Part shown: piece after piece, positions 58,780-64,000 of the stretch
Numbering within the stretch: the stretch's first letter is position 1
How the letters are laid out: each line of letters begins with the position of its first letter
Assembly (NCBI GenBank): GCA_045611765.1
Contig: JAZKXT010000010.1
Span: 49,327-113,326, forward strand
Direction: 5' to 3'
Length of the DNA stretch: 64,000 bases
Source of the DNA: UMGS1649 sp045611765
GTDB lineage: Bacteria > Bacillota > Clostridia > TANB77 > CAG-465
Notes under the pieces: model-generated
The model's input: only the letters and a program-made list of their open reading frames with translations
Database searches by the model: none
Told to the model about the DNA's origin: nothing
Position numbers and translations under genes: made by a program

Positions 58780-59788
58780 AAAGATTTATATTAAAGCATA
58801 TACAAGAATGAACTTTGGAGACGACCTGTTTGTACATATTCTTTGTACTAGATATCCAACTGTAACTTTTTATTTGAGTGGAGACGAGAAATATTTGCAA
58901 GCATTTAAGCATATTCCAAACTTGATATTAAATGCTGATATGCAACTAATTAGCGTAGACGCTATAGTGTATATTGGTGGCTCTATCTTTATAGAAAACT
59001 CCAAAGATTCTGTATATCGTGTGCTAGATTTAAAAGAAGAGATTATTAAAGAAACAATTCCAACATACATAATAGGAGCAAATTTTGGGCCTTACTTGAC
59101 AGAAAAATATGTGGATACTGTGAAAAATGAGATACTACGTAATGCTAAAGGCGTTACATTTAGGGATAAATACTCTTACGAGTTATTTAAAGATATTCCA
59201 AGTGTTAGTCAGGCTCTAGATGTTGTATTTTCTTTAGACACAGAAAAGTATAGGAGCAAGGCGAAAAAAGAAATAGGAATTTCTGTTATTCATCATTTAG
59301 ATAGACAAAAAATAAAAGAAAAATATCAAGAATATTTGAATAAATTAGCGGATATAATTAAACACTATATTTCAAAAGGGTATGGTGTAAAATTACTTTC
59401 TTTTTGTGAGTACGAAAAAGACACTGTTGCTATAAATGAGTTATTAAGGAAATTAGATGAGGATAATAAAAGAAATATAAAAGTTTTAAATTATTCTGGA
59501 GATATTGAAGCGCTTTTGGGTGAGATATCCTCTCTTGAATGCTTTGTAACAACGAGATTTCATTCTATGGTGTTGGGATTAAGATATGAAATCCCTATTA
59601 TACCTATATGTTATAGTGATAAGATGAAAAATGTGTTAGATGATATGCATTTTGATAAGAAAAAAATGTACGACTTTGATACTTTAAGAGAAATTAAATA
59701 TGAACAGAAGCCGGAAGTATTCAGCGGCATACCGTTCGAAGAGGCTAATAGGCAATTTGAAAAGCTAGAAGAATTTTTGGATAAATAA
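58766..59788 (+). CDS. Polysaccharide pyruvyl transferase family protein
   Basis: 340 residues. N-terminal MNFGDDLFVHIL matches the GNFGDD start of the family; VYIGGSIFI, YIIGANFGP and FVTTRFHSMVLGLRYEIPIIPICY are typical. Members (CsaB, EpsO) add ketal-pyruvate to wall or exopolysaccharide sugars. ATG 58766, nine bases after GGAAGGA, is preferred to ATG 58757 and TTG 58742, which lie on or before the ribosome site. Overlaps the glycosyltransferase gene by 14 bases. Confidence 0.88.
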   Translation: MISSKKIYIKAYTRMNFGDDLFVHILCTRYPTVTFYLSGDEKYLQAFKHIPNLILNADMQLISVDAIVYIGGSIFIENSKDSVYRVLDLKEEIIKETIPTYIIGANFGPYLTEKYVDTVKNEILRNAKGVTFRDKYSYELFKDIPSVSQALDVVFSLDTEKYRSKAKKEIGISVIHHLDRQKIKEKYQEYLNKLADIIKHYISKGYGVKLLSFCEYEKDTVAINELLRKLDEDNKRNIKVLNYSGDIEALLGEISSLECFVTTRFHSMVLGLRYEIPIIPICYSDKMKNVLDDMHFDKKKMYDFDTLREIKYEQKPEVFSGIPFEEANRQFEKLEEFLDK

Positions 59789-59806
59789 AAAATAAAAATA
59801 TAAAAA

Positions 59807-59852
59807 TAAAATATTAAGTGAAGAGATTTATTTCTCTTCACTTAATATTTTA
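59807..59852. terminator. 20-bp perfect inverted repeat, bidirectional terminator
   Basis: TAAAATATTAAGTGAAGAGA (59807-59826) and its exact complement (59833-59852), loop TTTATT. It covers the last codons and stop of the convergent minus-strand glycosyltransferase, and has A/T runs on both sides. Confidence 0.85.
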
Positions 59853-60850
59853 TCCCATTCTAATACAATTTTATTTATATCAAAATCAAAATTTTGAAGA
59901 TTCTTTTTAAAGTATTGTTTGCAATTTAAAATATCATCTATACGATATTTATATGAATCTGTATCTTGACGGCTTAATATAATTCCGTTGGTCATGTCTT
60001 CTATTTGCTCGTAAGCTACATCGAAATCTGAAATTATGCATGGGACTCCCAACAATTTAGCTTCTGTAATAGTAAGTCCCCAGGTTTCATCGTCGCTTAA
60101 TTGAACTAAATAGTCACAATTTTTAAGGATTTTATAAGGGTTTTGCTGTATACCTAAAAACACAAATTTGTCGCTATATTTTGTAAACATAGATTTAATT
60201 TTTTGTTCGAGTTCTTTATAATAACTGCTGCCAACTATATACCATTTGAAATTTATGTTTCTTTTAATTAGTTCGTCAGCTATATATATTTTTCTTTGAA
60301 ACCCTTTATCTAAAGATAGTCTGCTTATGGTGATAAGGTTTAAGCCGTGCTGGGGTTCTAATTCATAATCTTCTTGAGCTTTTTTTAATATTAAATCTTT
60401 ATCTAAAACGTTATAAATAACATTGACTTTGCCTTTGATTTTATCCGCGTAATTTTGCTTTAACATTATATTTTTTGTTGCTTCGCTTACGGTTATTATC
60501 TTATCCAACTTTTGTACATAGTAGTCATCTGTAAATATTGATTCGTCGCTAGAACCAAAATGATGAAACCACAAAAACATTTTATTGTATTTAACGTTGT
60601 TGAAATATTGAGTTGAACTCTTATACGGAGAACAATTAATTAACACGTCTATTGATAAAGATTGGTTCTTTATATTTATTGGAGTAGCATATTTAGCCAT
60701 TCTGGTTAAAAGCTCAACGTCTGATGTGTCGTCCGTGTAGCCTATAAAAACTTCATATTTAGTCTTGTCTAAAAGTCTTATTAAATTTAGTATAGCTATT
60801 TCAGTTCCGCCCATATATAGCATAGGCCTAAAAAACATTATTTTTTTCAT
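59828..60850 (-). CDS. Family 4 glycosyltransferase
   Basis: 340 residues, GT-B fold: MFFRPMLYMGGTEIAILNL start, acceptor-domain IITVSEATKNIML, TISRLSLDKGFQRKIYIADEL and the donor-site SDDETWGLTITEAKLLGVPCI with the conserved Glu. ATG 60850 follows GGGGTGA. It faces the two other glycan genes, so the three likely serve one surface polysaccharide. Its 3' end lies in a palindrome. Confidence 0.92.
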   Translation of the reverse strand: MKKIMFFRPMLYMGGTEIAILNLIRLLDKTKYEVFIGYTDDTSDVELLTRMAKYATPINIKNQSLSIDVLINCSPYKSSTQYFNNVKYNKMFLWFHHFGSSDESIFTDDYYVQKLDKIITVSEATKNIMLKQNYADKIKGKVNVIYNVLDKDLILKKAQEDYELEPQHGLNLITISRLSLDKGFQRKIYIADELIKRNINFKWYIVGSSYYKELEQKIKSMFTKYSDKFVFLGIQQNPYKILKNCDYLVQLSDDETWGLTITEAKLLGVPCIISDFDVAYEQIEDMTNGIILSRQDTDSYKYRIDDILNCKQYFKKNLQNFDFDINKIVLEWDKILSEEK

Positions 60851-60940
60851 AGTTCACCCCTAGTGCACAAGTTGTATTTTAGCACATTATAAAAAATGTG
60901 TCAAATATTTTGTAATATATCATAAATTTCGGCCGAAATA

Positions 60941-60970
60941 TTGACTTTGTATATGTTTAAATGGTATAAT
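60941..60970 (+). promoter_or_regulatory. Promoter of the rpsL-rpsG-fusA operon
   Basis: TTGACT (60941-60946), 18-base spacer, TATAAT (60965-60970). The 60-base leader carries GTGTG and CACAC that could pair. Confidence 0.75.
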
Positions 60971-61034
60971 AATAGCGCATTTGTGTGGCTTGAAATAAAC
61001 ACACGTAATCATATGCATAGGGAGGTGAAGTCAA

Positions 61035-61448
61035 GTGCCAACATTTGAACAATTGGTAAGAAAAGGAAGACATGATAAAACTACTAAATCTAAATCACCA
61101 GCTCTTCAAAGAGGATTGAATACAAGAAAGAAAAAAGTAACTAATGTATCTTCTCCACAAAAGAGAGGTGTTTGTACAGTAGTTAAAACACAAACTCCTA
61201 AAAAGCCTAACTCAGCGTTAAGAAAAGTAGCCAGAGTTAAACTTACAAATGGTATGGAAGTTTCTGCATATATTCCAGGAATAGGCCATAACCTACAAGA
61301 ACACAGTGTTGTTCTTATTAGAGGAGGAAGAGTAAAAGATCTTCCAGGTGTTAGATACCATATAGTTAGAGGTGTGCTAGATACAGCAGGTGTTGCTAAC
61401 CGTGTACAATCTAAATCTAAGTATGGAGCTAAAAAGGCTAAAAAATAG
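61035..61448 (+). CDS. rpsL: Ribosomal protein S12
   Basis: 137 residues from GTG 61035 after AGGGAGGTG. MPTFEQLVRKGR start, KTQTPKKPNSALRKVARV, and GGRVKDLPGVRYHIVRG. The Lys residues that mutate to give streptomycin resistance (K43 and K88, E. coli numbers) look wild-type. First gene of the str operon, now with its own promoter. Confidence 0.98.
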   Translation: MPTFEQLVRKGRHDKTTKSKSPALQRGLNTRKKKVTNVSSPQKRGVCTVVKTQTPKKPNSALRKVARVKLTNGMEVSAYIPGIGHNLQEHSVVLIRGGRVKDLPGVRYHIVRGVLDTAGVANRVQSKSKYGAKKAKK

Positions 61449-61544
61449 TCTAACAACAAAGTTTGGTGCTTGATTTAATATAAAATCTGCACTGACAAAA
61501 TTAATTAAAATTTTGAGTACCGTTAAAAGAAGGAGGGAAGGAAA

Positions 61545-62015
61545 GTGCCAAGAAAAGGACATTTAGTAAAAAGAGAAGTTATGCCAGACCCAGTTTATGG
61601 TTCTAAAGTTGTTACAAAACTAATAAACAAAGTTATGTGGGATGGTAAGAAAACAGTTGCTGAAAAACTAGTTTATTCTGCATTCGATATGGTTGCTGAA
61701 AAAACTGGAAAAAACGCTTTAGAAGTGTTTGAACAAGCAATGGAAGCTGTTATGCCAGTTCTTGAAGTTAAAGCAAGACGTGTTGGTGGTGCTACATACC
61801 AAGTACCTATCGAAATTAGAGCAGATAGAAGACAAAGTCTAGGAATTAGATGGTTAGTAGAATACGCTAGAAAAAGAAACGAACACGGAATGGACGAAAA
61901 ACTAGCAGCTGAAATAATGGATGCTATAAACTCGCAAGGTGGAGCATTCAAGAAGAAAGAAGATACTCATCGTATGGCTGAAGCAAACAAAGCATTTGCT
62001 CACTACAGATGGTAA
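61545..62015 (+). CDS. rpsG: Ribosomal protein S7
   Basis: 156 residues from GTG 61545 after GGAGGGAAGG. MPRKGHLVKREVMPDPVYGS start and typical RRVGGATYQVPIEIR and MAEANKAFAHYRW ends. S7 starts 30S head assembly. The 96-base gap to rpsL is longer than usual and has a 7-bp inverted repeat CAAAATT/AATTTTG around 61495, possibly used in S7 autoregulation. Confidence 0.98.
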   Translation: MPRKGHLVKREVMPDPVYGSKVVTKLINKVMWDGKKTVAEKLVYSAFDMVAEKTGKNALEVFEQAMEAVMPVLEVKARRVGGATYQVPIEIRADRRQSLGIRWLVEYARKRNEHGMDEKLAAEIMDAINSQGGAFKKKEDTHRMAEANKAFAHYRW

Positions 62016-62036
62016 ACCAAAGATAGGAGGTAATTT

Positions 62037-64000
62037 ATGGCAGGTAGAGAATATCCTCTTGAGAGGACAAGAAATATCGGTATCATGGCTCACATCGATG
62101 CCGGTAAAACAACTACTACAGAAAGAATACTTTTCTATACAGGTAAAACACACAAATTAGGAGAAACTCACGATGGTGGAGCTACAATGGACTGGATGGC
62201 TCAAGAACAAGAAAGAGGTATAACAATTACTTCTGCGGCAACAACTTGTTTCTGGAACAATAACAGAATAAACATTATAGATACTCCAGGACACGTTGAC
62301 TTCACAATCGAAGTTGAAAGATCTCTAAGAGTACTTGACGGTTCAGTTACAGTACTATGTGCTAAAGGTGGTGTTCAACCACAATCTGAAACTGTATGGA
62401 GACAAGCAAACAAATATCACGTACCAAGAATGATATACGTTAACAAAATGGATATCATGGGTGCAGATTTCTACAGATGTGTAGAACAATTAAGAAGCAG
62501 ATTAAAAGCCAACGCAGTACCTATCCAATTACCAATAGGTAAAGAAGATAGCTTTAGAGGTATTGTAGACTTAGTTGAAATGAAAGCTTATGTATATTAT
62601 GATGAATTGGGTAAAGATATCAGATGTGAAGAAATTCCAGCAGATATGGTTGCCGATGCTGAAAAATATAGAGCAGAATTGCTTGATCATATAGCTGAGT
62701 TCGATGAAGAAATTATGATGAAATATCTTGAAGGCGAAGAACTTACTATAGACGAAATCAAGAAATGTATAAGAGAATCAACAATTCAAAACAAGATGGT
62801 TGCAGTAACTTGTGGTACATCTTACAAAAATAAAGGTGTTCAAAAGCTACTTGATGCTATAGTAGACTATATGCCATCACCGCTTGATGTTGAACAAATT
62901 AAAGGTGTAAATGAAAAAGGCGAAGAAGAAGAAAGACCTTCTTCAGACACTGAACCATTTGCAGCACTTGCATTTAAGATTGCAACAGATCCATTCGTTG
63001 GAAAACTTACATTCTTTAGAGTATACTCTGGAACACTAGAAGCTGGTTCATATGTATACAATGCAAACAAAGGCAAGAAAGAAAGAATTGGTAGAATTCT
63101 TCAAATGCACTCAAATGAAAGAAAAGATATAGATAAAGTTTACGCTGGAGATATTGCTGCAGCAGTTGGACTTAAAGATGTATATACTGGAGATTCGCTA
63201 TGTGATGAAAAACACCCAGTAATACTTGAATCTATTGAATTCCCAGACCCAGTTATTTCTATTGCTATTGAGCCTAAATCAAAAGCAGATCAAGAAAAAA
63301 TGGGTATAGCATTATCTAAACTTGCTGAAGAAGATCCATCTTTCAAAACATATACTGATGGTGAAACTGGTCAAACAATTATCGCTGGTATGGGTGAACT
63401 TCACCTAGACATAATAGTAGATAGATTAAAACGTGAATTCCACGTTGAAGCTAACGTAGGTAAACCACAAGTTGCTTATAAAGAAACTATTAAGAAAGCG
63501 GTAAGAGTAGAAGGAAAATTCATCAGACAATCTGGTGGTAAAGGACAATACGGTCACGTATGGTTAGAAGTTGAACCACAAGAAGCTGGTAAAGGTTACT
63601 CATTCGAATCTAAAATCGTTGGTGGTGTTGTTCCTAAGGAATACGTTAAACCGACTGATGAAGGTGTAAGAGATGCAATGAAGAGCGGTATACTTGCTGG
63701 TTACCCAGTTGTTGACGTTAAAGTTGCTCTTGTTGATGGTTCGTACCACGATGTTGACTCATCAGAAGCAGCATTCAAAGTAGCAGGTTCTATGGCGTTC
63801 AAAGAGGCTTGCCGTCAAGGTGGAGCAGTATTACTTGAACCAATCATGAAGGTTGATGTAATAGTTCCTGAAGAATACATGGGTGATGTTATAGGTGACA
63901 TCAACTCAAGACGTGGAAGACTAGAAGGAATGGAAGCAGATGCTGGAACTCAAACAATCCACTCATTTGTACCATTATCTGAAATGTTCGGATACGCAAC
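62037..64000 (+). CDS. fusA: Elongation factor G (3' truncated by the window)
   Basis: ATG 62037 after AGGAGG. The 654 visible codons hold G1 AHIDAGKTT, G2 ERGITIT, G3 DTPGHVDFT, G4 NKMD, and domains II-IV with KGQYGHV and GYPVVDVKV, up to the SRRGRLEGM segment of domain V. Only about 40 residues are missing. Drives translocation on the ribosome; belongs to the str operon with rpsL and rpsG. Confidence 0.98.
   Translation, partial: MAGREYPLERTRNIGIMAHIDAGKTTTTERILFYTGKTHKLGETHDGGATMDWMAQEQERGITITSAATTCFWNNNRINIIDTPGHVDFTIEVERSLRVLDGSVTVLCAKGGVQPQSETVWRQANKYHVPRMIYVNKMDIMGADFYRCVEQLRSRLKANAVPIQLPIGKEDSFRGIVDLVEMKAYVYYDELGKDIRCEEIPADMVADAEKYRAELLDHIAEFDEEIMMKYLEGEELTIDEIKKCIRESTIQNKMVAVTCGTSYKNKGVQKLLDAIVDYMPSPLDVEQIKGVNEKGEEEERPSSDTEPFAALAFKIATDPFVGKLTFFRVYSGTLEAGSYVYNANKGKKERIGRILQMHSNERKDIDKVYAGDIAAAVGLKDVYTGDSLCDEKHPVILESIEFPDPVISIAIEPKSKADQEKMGIALSKLAEEDPSFKTYTDGETGQTIIAGMGELHLDIIVDRLKREFHVEANVGKPQVAYKETIKKAVRVEGKFIRQSGGKGQYGHVWLEVEPQEAGKGYSFESKIVGGVVPKEYVKPTDEGVRDAMKSGILAGYPVVDVKVALVDGSYHDVDSSEAAFKVAGSMAFKEACRQGGAVLLEPIMKVDVIVPEEYMGDVIGDINSRRGRLEGMEADAGTQTIHSFVPLSEMFGYA

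Overview
The window is a stretch of low-GC, AT-rich chromosome from a Gram-positive bacterium, most likely an anaerobic, spore-forming member of the Clostridia. The evidence is the spore genes cwlD and spmAB, a clostridial-type bifunctional adhE, AGGAGG-type ribosome binding sites, sigma-A promoters (TTGACA-17-TATAAT) and many hairpin-plus-T terminators. TGA is a normal stop here: at least cwlD and the transglutaminase gene end with it.

Layout. 0-7 kb: the end of a TadB/GspF-like gene, small membrane and regulatory genes, a spore cell-wall amidase (cwlD), tadA, two tRNA-Arg genes, an XRE regulator and spmAB. 7-14.5 kb: rpoB-rpoC with tandem promoters and a terminator-like leader hairpin. 14.5-24.4 kb: an accessory region. 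It holds two structured or palindromic DNA elements, a dinD gene broken by one TGA codon, an HEXXH-containing protein, a tandem ribbon-helix-helix regulator, and a divergent seven-gene operon of unrecognised function led by an mTERF-like protein and a 958-residue protein with twelve 28-residue repeats. 24.4-27.8 kb: a degenerate response-regulator/HD-GYP protein and small unknown genes. 27.8-33.3 kb: SRP RNA, dnaX-ybaB-recR and a murL-murD2-like pair, which suggests D-glutamate is made by epimerisation after attachment to the cell-wall precursor. 33.9-36.8 kb: a PhoPR/WalRK-type two-component system with a PhoP-box-like leader, then tatD. 37.6-41.7 kb: gyrA and a CbpA-type DnaJ. 42-49 kb: a VanW-family surface protein, a transglutaminase, a lysine-type MurE and TypA. 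49-61 kb: adhE, an APH-fold kinase, RNA-polymerase-like regulators (one with two alpha-CTD domains), a heterodimeric ABC exporter and surface-glycan genes. 61-64 kb: rpsL, rpsG and the start of fusA.

A general point is that the usual rplKAJL-rpoBC-rpsLG-fusA block has been split. rpoBC stands alone with its own promoters, and rpsL-rpsG-fusA restart about 46 kb downstream on the same strand. Housekeeping operons alternate with single small unknown genes bracketed by bidirectional terminators. The best candidate for an undescribed system is the repressor-plus-operon at 17.4-24.4 kb, with the neighbouring HEXXH and dinD genes as possible partners.
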